DNA of 64,000 bases, taken from positions 1,612,001 through 1,676,000 of the forward strand of contig NZ_JBHUGF010000010.1 in the NCBI RefSeq assembly GCF_042681745.1, written 5' to 3'. Under the pieces are notes generated by a model. That model saw nothing but the letters and a program-made list of their open reading frames with translations, was not told the origin of the DNA and searched no databases. This document shows positions 8,255 to 17,629 of this stretch, one piece after another. The stretch's first letter is position 1. The number at the start of each line of letters is the position of its first letter. The position numbers and the translations under genes are program-made. The DNA comes from Saccharibacillus nicotianae (lineage in GTDB: Bacteria; Bacillota; Bacilli; Paenibacillales; Paenibacillaceae).

Positions 8255-10642
8255 TTATTTAGAATGCTTGTGATATGTCCACTGGCTGGTAAGTTTCTTT
8301 ATCTCATCTTGATTCAAAGAATTGCCAGCCTGTGTATCCGGGTGCAATGTAGTATTTACTATCGTCTGCTCCTCTATGAATTGCCCGCTAATCCAGACAT
8401 AATGCTGATTAACAGGTAACGCTATCTGCCAATCATTTTCTTCAAGCTGTGAGCCTGTAGATTCATAATGATGCCATTTAACAGCAGTCCAATCGATAGC
8501 ATCTGTAGATAAAGCGACTGGTACGTGTGGAATTAAGCTACCTGCTCGCACCAGTATAATAATAGGGATATCTCCTTCTGTTATCGGATACCATGTAGAA
8601 CCTTCATATCTCTTACCCGTCTGATAATCGATCCATTCTCCAGATGGCGTATATACCTCTCTGGATGTTGTTCCCTGTTCTAAAATAGGAGCAATTAATA
8701 GATCGGTACCTAGTAAGTACTGATCTTCAATCTGCCACACGCCAGGTTCATTCGGATATTCAAGCAACAATGGGCGTAACAATGGAATACCTTGCTCCGC
8801 ACTCAACACAGATTGCGTATAAATATATGGCATAAGAGCATATTTAAGAGATACTGCTTTTCTAAAATCTTCTACAAAATCTTCATCATAATGCCAGGGC
8901 TCTTTGGGTGGTGCTCCATGACAACGACTGTGTGACGTGAGCATACCAAAAGGCATCCAGCGGCGATATAATTCTCGCGGACTTTGATGGACAAATCCGC
9001 CAATATCATGACTCCAAAAAGTAAAACCACTCAATCCTAACGACATCCCTGCTCGCAAAGAAGCTGCCATGCCGTTATCGGTATTTTCGACATCCCCACC
9101 CCAGTGTAGTGGATAACGTTGACTACCTGCCCAGGCGCTACGTGCCCAGATAATAGAATTGCCGGTGACTTTTTGCGTAATCTCGGACACTGCTTGGTTA
9201 TACCGAAGAGGATACAAATTATGCTCTTTCCATCCTTGCTGACGAGAATAATAAGACCCATGAATCGGTGCACTTTCTCCAAAATCTACTTTGATCGCAC
9301 TGACTCCTAGATGTAGCAATCCAGCGATTTTTTGTTGATACCAATGCACTGCTTCAGGGTTAGAAAAGTCTAAGATAGCATCTTCCCCTGCGATATAACC
9401 GTTCCCATCACTAATAGCATATCCTTTGGCAATAATTTCTTCATATAGCGGATTAGACGGCATAAAATAAGGATATTGCCATAGACTAATACGGTACCCT
9501 TGCTTACGTAAATCAGTGATCATTTGTTCTGCATTATCAAAGCGAGTGCTAGAAAATTGGTAATCACAACGCCAATCATGTTCAAACCAACCGGTATCCA
9601 GATGAATTACATCACAAGGAATCTGATATTCTTGTAATTGATGTGCCACTTCTCTAACTTCTTGTTCAGATTGATACGTAATCCGACTCATCCATAATCC
9701 GAAAGACCACAAAGGCGGCACAGCAGATTTACCTGTTAATGAGGTATAGCTGGATAAAATATCTTTGGGTGTACCGAAAAAGAAAAATAAATCCAATTCA
9801 TCTTCACCGATATAAATTGTATTGGCTCCATCAAAGTGATGCCCTACATCGCAGGTCATCGGACAACTATGATGAAAAAACATACCATAACCACGATTGC
9901 TCCATAATAATGGAATAGGCTTATACATATCTGCGGTCTGCGCGCTTAATGGATCATATGCAAACCAGTTAAATTTCTGTCCCCGCTTATCCATTTTCAA
10001 AAAGGATTCTCCACCACCATATAAACGTTCTCCTGGAGATAGAGCAAAACTTGCCGCCAGACTACGATTCATATCTTTAGCAGAGCGGATAAAACAAAAC
10101 GGTGTTGGGTCAGAACTTAAAATAGAAGCTTGATCTGCTAAATGATGTGTACGTGTTAAAAGCTTGCCTGTTACATCTCGAAACTCTATTTTCCAGGGAG
10201 CATACTTGATAATCACCGAACCATAATCACTGATATAAGTGGTCTGCTGTGCATCATGCTGGTGCAATGACCATGCTGTACTGACAGGCAATTGCTGTTC
10301 CACTAACATCAGACTATGACGGGGCTCTAAATTCGATTGACGTGTAGCTAACCGAATCCGAACCGTCTTGGCATCTACAAATTGCAAGCAAAAAGGAAAA
10401 GAAGGTGCTTCTTCGTACGCTGGAAATTCCCACGATTCTGTGGCGGTAAATGGTAATGTGTATTTGCCAAAATCCAATCTAGGTTTACGTGAATATCGTT
10501 CCCACCGTATCTGACCTGTCGCTGTCTCAGGATCAAATTCCTCTACACGCATTCCCATAAAATATGTATTTTCTATACGTCCAAATTCTTTACTCATGTC
10601 TATCGGTTCGCCAAGTAACGATGTATCATATAATCGAATCAT
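8255..10642 (-). CDS. GH31 glycosidase, alpha-xylosidase/alpha-glucosidase (YicI-like)
   Basis: A 795-residue cytoplasmic glycoside hydrolase family 31 enzyme with no signal peptide. An N-terminal beta-sandwich (about residues 1-290) precedes the barrel. The barrel shows LDTGWFEHDWRCDY, the nucleophile region IKVDFGE (Asp near residue 450) and HWGGD with the likely acid/base Asp near residue 517, then a distal beta domain. KVDFGE and the overall layout are closest to YicI-type alpha-xylosidases, so isoprimeverose or xyloglucan fragments are plausible substrates, with alpha-glucosides as the alternative. AGGAGG lies 11 nt before the ATG. It is divergent from an AraC-type regulator, and the shared intergenic region carries a perfect cre site. 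Confidence 0.9.
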   Translation of the reverse strand: MIRLYDTSLLGEPIDMSKEFGRIENTYFMGMRVEEFDPETATGQIRWERYSRKPRLDFGKYTLPFTATESWEFPAYEEAPSFPFCLQFVDAKTVRIRLATRQSNLEPRHSLMLVEQQLPVSTAWSLHQHDAQQTTYISDYGSVIIKYAPWKIEFRDVTGKLLTRTHHLADQASILSSDPTPFCFIRSAKDMNRSLAASFALSPGERLYGGGESFLKMDKRGQKFNWFAYDPLSAQTADMYKPIPLLWSNRGYGMFFHHSCPMTCDVGHHFDGANTIYIGEDELDLFFFFGTPKDILSSYTSLTGKSAVPPLWSFGLWMSRITYQSEQEVREVAHQLQEYQIPCDVIHLDTGWFEHDWRCDYQFSSTRFDNAEQMITDLRKQGYRISLWQYPYFMPSNPLYEEIIAKGYAISDGNGYIAGEDAILDFSNPEAVHWYQQKIAGLLHLGVSAIKVDFGESAPIHGSYYSRQQGWKEHNLYPLRYNQAVSEITQKVTGNSIIWARSAWAGSQRYPLHWGGDVENTDNGMAASLRAGMSLGLSGFTFWSHDIGGFVHQSPRELYRRWMPFGMLTSHSRCHGAPPKEPWHYDEDFVEDFRKAVSLKYALMPYIYTQSVLSAEQGIPLLRPLLLEYPNEPGVWQIEDQYLLGTDLLIAPILEQGTTSREVYTPSGEWIDYQTGKRYEGSTWYPITEGDIPIIILVRAGSLIPHVPVALSTDAIDWTAVKWHHYESTGSQLEENDWQIALPVNQHYVWISGQFIEEQTIVNTTLHPDTQAGNSLNQDEIKKLTSQWTYHKHSK

Positions 10643-10705
10643 CTGTTTTTTATCCTCCTGTCATGTGTTGTAGATTAAGTCATATTTGCTTTTTACAACA
10701 GAAAT

Positions 10706-10719
10706 TGATAACGGTTACA
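10706..10719. promoter_or_regulatory. cre (CcpA binding site)
   Basis: TGATAACGGTTACA matches the Gram-positive cre consensus TGWNANCGNTNWCA at every position. It lies 63 bp upstream of the GH31 start and 112 bp upstream of the AraC-type gene, where CcpA would give carbon catabolite repression of one or both genes. Confidence 0.75.
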
Positions 10720-10830
10720 TATGAGATTATTGTATACTTTTGTACAGTAGTAACCTACGCCGATTCTATGGATTATTCGCACAATATTACGATTTTATTC
10801 AAAATGTACTATGACGGAGGTTCATTTCAG

Positions 10831-11700
10831 ATGAAGATATCACCACCTTATGAAGTCACCCAAATTCCTGACCACACATTTCCTTTTAATATTTTTCACG
10901 TTACAGAACCGAATTGGCGCTGGGTTCCATTACACTGGCATGAACATTTAGAATGGATGATTGTCTTAAAAGGTTCTTTTCGTGTTCAAGTTGGTACCGA
11001 GCATCAAGATATTACTGTCGGGGATATTGTTTTTGTGAATACATGTCAGATTCATGCTGCTTTTCCATTAGAAGACGATACTGAACTGGTCTGTATCGTG
11101 TTTAATGAAGCTTTGATTCGAAATATTCAATGGGATCATACCGAATCACGTTATATTCGTCCGCTATTAGAGAATCGTCTAGCATTGCCGGCGATTTTCA
11201 CCAAAGATCATGTGTTAGCTCAGCATATCACGTTTTATCTGCAACAAATGATTATTGAGTATGAACAATCTACACATGGTTCAGAACTGCTGATCAAATC
11301 GTATTTGCTTGCATGTATAGGTTGGCTTTATCGGGTAGCAGAACATGATACTATCGTTTTACCAAAGTCCAATCATCACCCCTCTTATATGCAACCTTTA
11401 TTTCAGCACCTTAGTCATCATTTTCGAGAACCGATATCTATAGAGGCCGCTGCTCATCTATGTCAGCTTACTCCTACTTACTTTTGTTATTCGTTCAAAA
11501 AGACTACCGGCAAAACATTTATCGACTATATCAATATGTTACGTATTCATGAAGCAGAGCAGTTATTACGCTCCGGGCAATGGAATATTAGTGAAGTGGC
11601 GTATCATTGCGGATTTGCGAGTCTAAACTATTTTGGCAGAGTCTTTAAGCAGTACAAGCAAATGTCTCCAAGTCGATGGCTTCAACATATTAAAGAATGA
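10831..11700 (+). CDS. AraC-family transcriptional regulator with N-terminal cupin
   Basis: A 289-residue regulator. Residues about 20-90 form a cupin-like sensor (PLHWHEHLEWMIV, GDIVFVN), and the last 100 residues are two AraC helix-turn-helix motifs (EAAHLCQLTPTYFCYSFKK, then EVAYHCGFASLNYFGRVFK). The open frame continues upstream into the GH31 gene, but the ATG at 10831 has GGAGG about 11 nt upstream and gives a normal family length. It is divergent from the GH31 gene, so it probably activates that gene in response to its sugar. The inducer is unknown. Confidence 0.88.
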   Translation: MKISPPYEVTQIPDHTFPFNIFHVTEPNWRWVPLHWHEHLEWMIVLKGSFRVQVGTEHQDITVGDIVFVNTCQIHAAFPLEDDTELVCIVFNEALIRNIQWDHTESRYIRPLLENRLALPAIFTKDHVLAQHITFYLQQMIIEYEQSTHGSELLIKSYLLACIGWLYRVAEHDTIVLPKSNHHPSYMQPLFQHLSHHFREPISIEAAAHLCQLTPTYFCYSFKKTTGKTFIDYINMLRIHEAEQLLRSGQWNISEVAYHCGFASLNYFGRVFKQYKQMSPSRWLQHIKE

Positions 11701-11832
11701 ATACATTCGCTGAAGTGGTATTTTTGTGTATAGCATGTGTATTTCTACGCATCTCATAAAAAGCAGTTTATCTTTTCCTGTCTATAAAATACAATAAAAT
11801 GGAAATTAAACCATATAAAAGGTGGGGTATTC

Positions 11833-13056
11833 ATGTTGATACGCAAGCAGATTGCTATTCTTTTATCTACGCTATGCTTATTTACATTATTGGGGTCATG
11901 GACTTGGAATTCTCAAGCCGAAGCAGCCGGCACTTGGAAGCAAATCTGGTCAGATGAATTCAATGGATCGAATGGAACAGGTGTCGATGGTTCCAAATGG
12001 AATTCAGAAACAGGTGCTGGCGGTTGGGGAAATAACGAGTTACAAAACTATACAAATCGTACCAATAATGCTTATATGGATAATGGCAATCTGATTATTC
12101 AAGCGTTGAAAGAAAATTATAATGGTTCTCCTTATACATCTGCTCGCTTAACAACGGCTGGCAAATTTGATGTGAAATATGGAAAAATCGAAATGCGTGC
12201 CAAACTTCCTTATGGTAAAGGCATCTGGCCTGCATTCTGGATGTTAGGTAGCGATATTGGTAGCAACCAGTGGCCAAATAGTGGTGAGATCGATATTATG
12301 GAATATGTAGGGCCTAATGCTCCAAATACAGTATACGGAACGATTCATGGACCTGGTTATTCCGGTGCTGGTGGTTTATCCGCAGGGTATACTATCGGTG
12401 AAAATATTAGTAATGCTTATCACACATTTTCTGTCGAATGGGAACCTAATGTGATTCGCTGGTATGTCGATAATAATTTATACCATACCCGCACATCAGC
12501 AGATATCGGCGGCAATAAATGGGTATTTGATAAGCCATTCTTCTTATTACTTAATCTAGCTGTCGGTGGTAACTGGCCTGGATACCCTGACGCAAGTACA
12601 ACATTCCCACAAAAATATGCGATCGATTATGTACGTGTATTCCAGCGTTCTGGCGATACTGCTAATATTGTAGCGCTTAAAGCGACAGCGAATAATAAAT
12701 ATGTAGCGGCTGAAGATTATGGAAATGCTCCTCTGCTTGCTCGTTCGACTACAGTCAGCGATTGGGAGAAATTTGAGCTCATCGATCTTGGTAATAATAA
12801 TGTTGCTTTGCGCTCGCTAGCAAATAACAAATACGTATCCGCTGATAATACCGGTGCAAGCCCGTTGATTGCGAATAAAACGGCTATCGGCACATGGGAA
12901 ACGTTCCAAATCGGCACAACAGCCGATGGGAAGCGAACATTCAAATCATTAGCTAACAATCTCTATGTCTGTGCAGATAATTACGGAGATAGTCCGCTGA
13001 TTGCAAATCGCAATACAGTCAGCGGTTGGGAAGCTTTTGAAGTAATTAAACAGTAA
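11833..13056 (+). CDS. Secreted GH16 beta-glucanase with C-terminal beta-trefoil (fascin-like) domain
   Basis: A 407-residue secreted enzyme. Residues 1-32 are a signal peptide ending in AEAA. Residues about 34-275 are a GH16 catalytic domain with the signature GEIDIME, in which Glu152, Asp154 and Glu157 are the nucleophile, assistant and acid/base of the family. The presence of GIWPAFWMLG and the loop layout suggest a beta-1,3-glucanase (laminarinase-like), though a 1,3-1,4-glucanase is possible. Residues 279-407 are three similar repeats of about 43 residues sharing ANN-YV-AD-G-PL-A, one per trefoil lobe, as in fascin-like carbohydrate-binding modules. It is monocistronic, with GGTGGGG before the ATG and a terminator after it. 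Confidence 0.92.
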   Translation: MLIRKQIAILLSTLCLFTLLGSWTWNSQAEAAGTWKQIWSDEFNGSNGTGVDGSKWNSETGAGGWGNNELQNYTNRTNNAYMDNGNLIIQALKENYNGSPYTSARLTTAGKFDVKYGKIEMRAKLPYGKGIWPAFWMLGSDIGSNQWPNSGEIDIMEYVGPNAPNTVYGTIHGPGYSGAGGLSAGYTIGENISNAYHTFSVEWEPNVIRWYVDNNLYHTRTSADIGGNKWVFDKPFFLLLNLAVGGNWPGYPDASTTFPQKYAIDYVRVFQRSGDTANIVALKATANNKYVAAEDYGNAPLLARSTTVSDWEKFELIDLGNNNVALRSLANNKYVSADNTGASPLIANKTAIGTWETFQIGTTADGKRTFKSLANNLYVCADNYGDSPLIANRNTVSGWEAFEVIKQ

Positions 13057-13135
13057 TACAGGTATATTATTCTGTTCAAAATGAATGAGGCAAGACGTAT
13101 ATTATATTTAGCTCATAATCTAACAATTCTTATAC

Positions 13136-13171
13136 AAAAAGGAAGCCTTGAATGATCAGGCTTCCTTTTTT
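13136..13171. terminator. Bidirectional Rho-independent terminator
   Basis: GGAAGCC and GGCTTCC arms flanked by A and T runs, between the converging GH16 gene and MFS gene. Confidence 0.9.
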
Positions 13172-13213
13172 GTATATCTATGTTATTTTGCTATCCGCAT
13201 CATTATCAGATGA

Positions 13214-14557
13214 TTATTTAGAAAGAGTGGAATGATTATCGGCTTTCAAATAACGGAAGAAAACAGTTAATATTATCGCGATCCAGATTGCAAATACAAC
13301 AAAAATATTGCTAAATGTATTGGCTTCACCAGTATACCATAGACTATTTAATGACCACGGAGATTGTACACGATCTAATATCAATCCGAGTATCGTTGTA
13401 CCTATCGCTCCTGAAATAAAGCTTAACATCATATACAATCCCATGCCTACACCTACTTGCGCACCGGCTAATGTACGAGATACTGTATTCGCTAGCCCTA
13501 CTTGAGCAAAAGTCAGACCGGTATTTCCAATGACCAATACGCCCATAATCAACCAGTACGTACGATCTGTAAATATGGCTAATATAGCATAAGTGATCAA
13601 TTGTAATACAAATGCGATTCGCAGCAAAAATGTATTTCCTTTGCTATCTGCAATTCGTCCGCCAACGATTCCAAATATAGCAGCGATCAATGCACCTGGA
13701 AACATAATCATACCAATTTTAAATGAAGACAACTGATGAATACTACTTAACATCTGCGGTATGAGATAAGGAACACATAGATTAAATATCAATGCCAGAC
13801 AAGCAATAATCATCGTCATCGTATACGTCGAATTACGGAAAATAGCCGGATCCAAAAATGGCTGATCAACGTTGCGAATATATATTACAAAAACAACGAT
13901 CATGACAATCGTGATCATAGCTAGAATGAGACTTACATTTGTAATCGCTAATAAAAGTAACGTTACTGTTGTCGCTAATAAGATACCGCCCCAGATATCT
14001 ATTTTTAGCGGACGTACTTGATCTTGATTAAGATATTTACGGAAAAAGGGAATAGTCACTAACGATAACAAAGAAATCGCAAATAAATAACGCCAATCTG
14101 CAAAACTGGTAATCATGCCTGCGATAATCGGCCCCATCGCAGTACCCAGTGCCATACCAGAAGAAGTAATGCCAAGCGCTCTCCCCCGCTTTTCAGCAGC
14201 GATGTAACGAATCGGAATAATCATTGATGATGCTGGAATAACAGAAGCACCTGCTGACTGCAAAATACGACCTGCAATAACCATCCAATAATCCGAAGCT
14301 ACAAACCCAACAATAGAACCTATTGCAAATAAACATATCCCGATAGTCAGCAAATTTTTGAGTCGATATTTATCTGCTAACTTGCCATAAGTGACCGATC
14401 CTATCGCATAAATAATAATATATGATGTTACGACCCAGCTTACTTGCGAACTACTAAGATCAAAATCTTGACGAATCGAAGGCAAAGCGACATTAAACAT
14501 CGTAGAGTTCATAACCGAGATAATCATCGCCAACGCTAAAATATAAATAATTTTCAT
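13214..14557 (-). CDS. MFS transporter, Tet(L)/DHA2-like drug efflux
   Basis: A 447-residue major facilitator protein with about 14 predicted helices. It shows NVALPSIRQDF in helix 1, GKLADKYRLKN after helix 2, and GMALGTAMGPIIAG as antiporter motif C, the pattern of Tet(L)/Tet(K)-like exporters of low-GC Gram-positives. It follows the quercetin dioxygenase gene on the same strand, separated only by a 17-bp inverted repeat, so a flavonoid or its breakdown product is a plausible export substrate. In B. subtilis the same pairing of a flavonoid dioxygenase with an efflux pump is seen in the LmrA/QdoR regulon. The ribosome binding site is weak (CAGGT). Confidence 0.82.
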   Translation of the reverse strand: MKIIYILALAMIISVMNSTMFNVALPSIRQDFDLSSSQVSWVVTSYIIIYAIGSVTYGKLADKYRLKNLLTIGICLFAIGSIVGFVASDYWMVIAGRILQSAGASVIPASSMIIPIRYIAAEKRGRALGITSSGMALGTAMGPIIAGMITSFADWRYLFAISLLSLVTIPFFRKYLNQDQVRPLKIDIWGGILLATTVTLLLLAITNVSLILAMITIVMIVVFVIYIRNVDQPFLDPAIFRNSTYTMTMIIACLALIFNLCVPYLIPQMLSSIHQLSSFKIGMIMFPGALIAAIFGIVGGRIADSKGNTFLLRIAFVLQLITYAILAIFTDRTYWLIMGVLVIGNTGLTFAQVGLANTVSRTLAGAQVGVGMGLYMMLSFISGAIGTTILGLILDRVQSPWSLNSLWYTGEANTFSNIFVVFAIWIAIILTVFFRYLKADNHSTLSK

Positions 14558-14567
14558 AATATACCTG

Positions 14568-14613
14568 AGTGCTAGTCTTATACACTTACTCCAAGCTGTA
14601 TAAGACTAGCACT
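14568..14613. promoter_or_regulatory. Perfect 17-bp inverted repeat ahead of the MFS gene
   Basis: Arms at 14568-14584 and 14597-14613 are perfect complements with a 12-nt loop. On the coding strand the second arm ends 10 nt before the MFS start codon. No T-run follows in that direction, so it is not a simple terminator of the dioxygenase gene. It is either an operator dyad or an mRNA hairpin that controls the MFS gene. Confidence 0.7.
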
Positions 14614-14631
14614 ATTTTTCCTTTATCCTAT

Positions 14632-15669
14632 TTATTCTGGACGGTGACCGCCTGGAGGAGTAACTACTTTCAGATCGAGCGATTGAATATTCGCTATAAC
14701 ACGATCCATACGCAAAGGGCCAGGTGTATCCGGGAAGATATAATGTTCGTATTCATCACCTAACAAACGGAAAAATGGTTCAAACAATCCGCTTACCAGT
14801 ACACCTACAAATTTAGTATAGTGTGTATCCAGACGATAAGAATGTACTGTTCCTGCGGGTACATGCAAAAAGTCCCCTGGTAACAATTGAATTTCTTCGC
14901 CATTTGCCCACATCGTCATCTGTCCTTGTACACAGAAAAATGTCTCAGTATGATGCTCATGGTAATGAGATACGATAGCGTCTCCTTTAGGCCCTTCGGT
15001 AGATACCATAATATAATCTCCATCTGTAGAAGCTTGCGTTGCTAGCAGACGATGAAGTTGGTCTCCTGTTAGTAATTTGGTTCCTTCGCCACTTTCTAAT
15101 ACATACGATTGTACAGTATCTGGAATCACGCTATTATTGACTAATTCGTAAGCAGGAAATACTGTATCTGATGTAGAGAAAGTAATATCTGCTGTTTGCG
15201 CAGCTTGTTGTAGGTGTTCTGTAGTATATACATGATCGCTTACAGCCGGATATTCGTAAGGTGTATGTGCTTGACCTAATATTTCATAAATATCAGTCAC
15301 ATTACCTGCAATCGAATACGAGATAAACGCATTACGATGTGCCAGCAATTGATAAGCATGTTCTGTCATTGGTGGAATATGTGCATAATCGCCGGGCAAT
15401 AATAGATGGCTTTGACCGTTGATTACAAATTGAACTTTACCTTCTAATACAAAAATAGATTCGTATGTGTGATGATGAGTATGAAGCGGGAACGATTCTT
15501 CTTTAGGCCCTGAAATAATCGCCGCTGATAAAATATCGCCTGTACTTTGAAAGTTAGCTATAACAGTTGCTAATTGTTTGCCAAAAAGATAACGTTGCCC
15601 TTCTCCTCTGCGAAGTAAATAAGGTGCTAACGTATCTGGTAAATGTGTAATAAGTGATGAAGTTGTCAT
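14632..15669 (-). CDS. qdoI: Quercetin 2,3-dioxygenase (bicupin)
   Basis: A 345-residue bicupin, similar in length to B. subtilis QdoI (YxaG). The first cupin has HTHHHTYESIFVLEGKVQF near residues 62-80 and GDYAHIP. The second has HYHEHHTETFFCVQG and GDFLHVPAGTVH. The paired His-X-His-(X)n-Glu metal ligands are present in both halves. The enzyme opens the flavonol C ring and releases carbon monoxide, a reaction relevant to a plant-associated life. It is divergent from an AraC regulator and upstream of an MFS gene on the same strand. Confidence 0.88.
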   Translation of the reverse strand: MTTSSLITHLPDTLAPYLLRRGEGQRYLFGKQLATVIANFQSTGDILSAAIISGPKEESFPLHTHHHTYESIFVLEGKVQFVINGQSHLLLPGDYAHIPPMTEHAYQLLAHRNAFISYSIAGNVTDIYEILGQAHTPYEYPAVSDHVYTTEHLQQAAQTADITFSTSDTVFPAYELVNNSVIPDTVQSYVLESGEGTKLLTGDQLHRLLATQASTDGDYIMVSTEGPKGDAIVSHYHEHHTETFFCVQGQMTMWANGEEIQLLPGDFLHVPAGTVHSYRLDTHYTKFVGVLVSGLFEPFFRLLGDEYEHYIFPDTPGPLRMDRVIANIQSLDLKVVTPPGGHRPE

Positions 15670-15832
15670 ATATGCCTCCTAAAATTGTGATCATTCCTAT
15701 TGTCTGTCAACGTGTTTGTTGATCTCTTGTACTATTTTATTGTAGCGAAATCTCCAAATTTGAAATATAGTTGAATACGACAAAAAATTAGGCAAAAGCG
15801 ACATATCTTGATTGTGTACAAAGGAGATTAGT

Positions 15833-16714
15833 ATGACTTCATCTTATCGATCATTTGAAATGCTTCAGCATCCTTTTCCAATAGAGACTCCTATTTCGTT
15901 TCAAATGTTTACCGTAGAAGGTTCTTTTCAAGAACATGCTCATGAATTTTATGAAATTATCTATATATGTGAAGGTAAAGGTACGTTATTTATTCATAAA
16001 GATTCATTGCCATTTGAAGAAGGAGACTTATTTTTTATTCCAATCGGTATGCCTCATCTACTCAAATCAGAATCTGCTACACCTGCTATTCCTTTGCAAA
16101 TGATGACCTGTATGTTCCAAACAGAATTGTTAGCTCCTAAAAATACACCAAAAAATGAATTAGAACGTGAATTTGACGCAATAGCCCAATTTTTTCGTCA
16201 AACAGACGATTGGTTACGGTATCAAGATCAAGGTGGAGAATTTGCTCGAATCATGTATAGTATGAATTTTGCTGTTAATTCGCAGTCTCCCGGCTATCAT
16301 TATAAATTGTATATTTGCTTGCTTGATTTACTGAATACCATGTACCGACTCAAACAATTCAGCCTGTTATCCAAGCCAGATAAATTAGTAGATCCTGTCG
16401 CCTTTGCTATCGAATATATTCAAGTACATTATCGTAATCCACTCAAAATGGAAGAATTCTGCCAGTGGTTATCAATTAGCCCACGTCATCTACAACGTAA
16501 ATTTAAAGAAACCATCGGCCATACGTATACCCAGATGTTGCAACAAATTCGTGTACAAAAAAGTTGTGAGTTGTTAATCAATACCGATTGGAGTATTCAG
16601 CAGATTGCCGATGAAGTGGGAATTCATGATATGAAATACTTTTACCGTCTATTCAAAACAAATTGCGGCTTAACTCCTCTTCATTTCCGTCAACAAAATG
16701 TCCGTACAAAATAA
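15833..16714 (+). CDS. AraC-family transcriptional regulator (cupin sensor)
   Basis: A 293-residue regulator with an N-terminal cupin (QEHAHEFYEIIYICEGKG, GDLFFIPIGMPH) and two C-terminal AraC helix-turn-helix motifs (FCQWLSISPRHLQRKFKE and IADEVGIHDMKYFYRLFK). The ATG at 15833 has AAGGAG 6 nt upstream, which is preferred over a TTG at 15812. It is divergent from qdoI over 163 bp, so it is the obvious candidate to control the dioxygenase and the MFS pump. The ligand is unknown, and a flavonoid is plausible. Confidence 0.87.
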   Translation: MTSSYRSFEMLQHPFPIETPISFQMFTVEGSFQEHAHEFYEIIYICEGKGTLFIHKDSLPFEEGDLFFIPIGMPHLLKSESATPAIPLQMMTCMFQTELLAPKNTPKNELEREFDAIAQFFRQTDDWLRYQDQGGEFARIMYSMNFAVNSQSPGYHYKLYICLLDLLNTMYRLKQFSLLSKPDKLVDPVAFAIEYIQVHYRNPLKMEEFCQWLSISPRHLQRKFKETIGHTYTQMLQQIRVQKSCELLINTDWSIQQIADEVGIHDMKYFYRLFKTNCGLTPLHFRQQNVRTK

Positions 16715-16715
16715 A

Positions 16716-16763
16716 AAGAACCTTTCTGCTACAGTCTGTACTGTATACGAAAGGTTCTTTTTT
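16716..16763. terminator. Bidirectional Rho-independent terminator
   Basis: Arms AAAGAACCTTTC and GAAAGGTTCTTT with flanking A and T runs, between the converging AraC and IseA-like genes. Confidence 0.88.
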
Positions 16764-16811
16764 AGTGATCATATAAGACACTATTCTAGTAATCTATGTT
16801 CCCAAATCGAA

Positions 16812-17474
16812 TTAGAACAATGCACTTGGCGAAGTATTGATTTTCCACAAACCATCCACTAATTCAAATTTCACAAGCATCCGTTCTACCGGTTGTGCAT
16901 CTTTAACGTGAGGAACAGTTAAGCGATAGACACGCGTAGTATCGGTCATGCTGATCATTTTAGCAGTAGCACGATTGAATTCTAACGTGCTGTCTCCGTC
17001 TGCTACGACTTGTGCAAGCTTGCCGTTATTTTCGATAACGTATTTTTGAATATAAGCTTCGCTTGCTTGTTTAGTATAAGTTTCTGTCAAATACGCTACT
17101 AATTTAGCATGTGTATTGATATCGGTAGATAAGTAACGATATGTTTTGTTATTCAAAGAAAATGTGCTTTCGGTTGTGGACGTTTTGCCACCTGTTGAAA
17201 TGTAGTCATATCTTTTTTCTGCTTCAACCATAAGTGGAGTTACACTATCATGGTTTAACTTTTTCACTCCAGTCCATACGCCATCTTTCGTATAGTAGGA
17301 AACGGCTGGTGTGGTTGCAGTCGTCGTTGTAGACGCTGTTGCTTTGGATGTAGTCGCAGGCAATGCTGGTGTCGCAGAAGCTGCTTGTACCGAATGTGCT
17401 GAATATAAAGATGCCGTTACCAGTGCGGTAAGTGCCCATGTGCCGATTGATAATTTATTTACTTTTTTCATCAT
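16812..17474 (-). CDS. iseA: Secreted IseA-like DL-endopeptidase (autolysin) inhibitor
   Basis: A 220-residue secreted protein. After a signal peptide ending near VQAA there is a Thr/Ala/Ser-rich linker, then a globular domain resembling B. subtilis IseA (YoeB), with STGGKT, NNKTYRYLSTDI, KLVAYLTETYT and GKLAQV. IseA binds NlpC/P60 DL-endopeptidases and limits cell-wall lysis. The start at 17474 follows AAAGGA by 6 nt. The in-frame TTG at 17489 lies upstream of that site and is unlikely. The Thr-rich linker is an addition to the domain. The family call is from remembered motifs, so moderate confidence. Confidence 0.7.
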   Translation of the reverse strand: MMKKVNKLSIGTWALTALVTASLYSAHSVQAASATPALPATTSKATASTTTTATTPAVSYYTKDGVWTGVKKLNHDSVTPLMVEAEKRYDYISTGGKTSTTESTFSLNNKTYRYLSTDINTHAKLVAYLTETYTKQASEAYIQKYVIENNGKLAQVVADGDSTLEFNRATAKMISMTDTTRVYRLTVPHVKDAQPVERMLVKFELVDGLWKINTSPSALF

Positions 17475-17629
17475 TTCATTTCCTTTCAAATGTGCTTTCT
17501 TTACATCTCATAAATGTAATCGTTACTATGTAACCTCTTTATTATGACATATACATAAGCCAGATACCACTTTCGCGCAAAATATAACTATTTTTACCCA
17601 TTCAGTGTAAATGCAACCTTTTATGTTAA

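Noticed and set aside
10564..10830. Long N-terminal extension of the AraC regulator into the GH31 gene
   Set aside because: The frame is open by chance. It crosses the divergent promoter and cre site, and the ATG at 10831 has GGAGG and gives the normal family length.
17521..17545. WalR-like half-sites TGTAAT and TGTAAC upstream of the IseA-like gene
   Set aside because: The half-sites are 14 bp apart instead of the 11-bp period of WalR boxes, so the match is not convincing.
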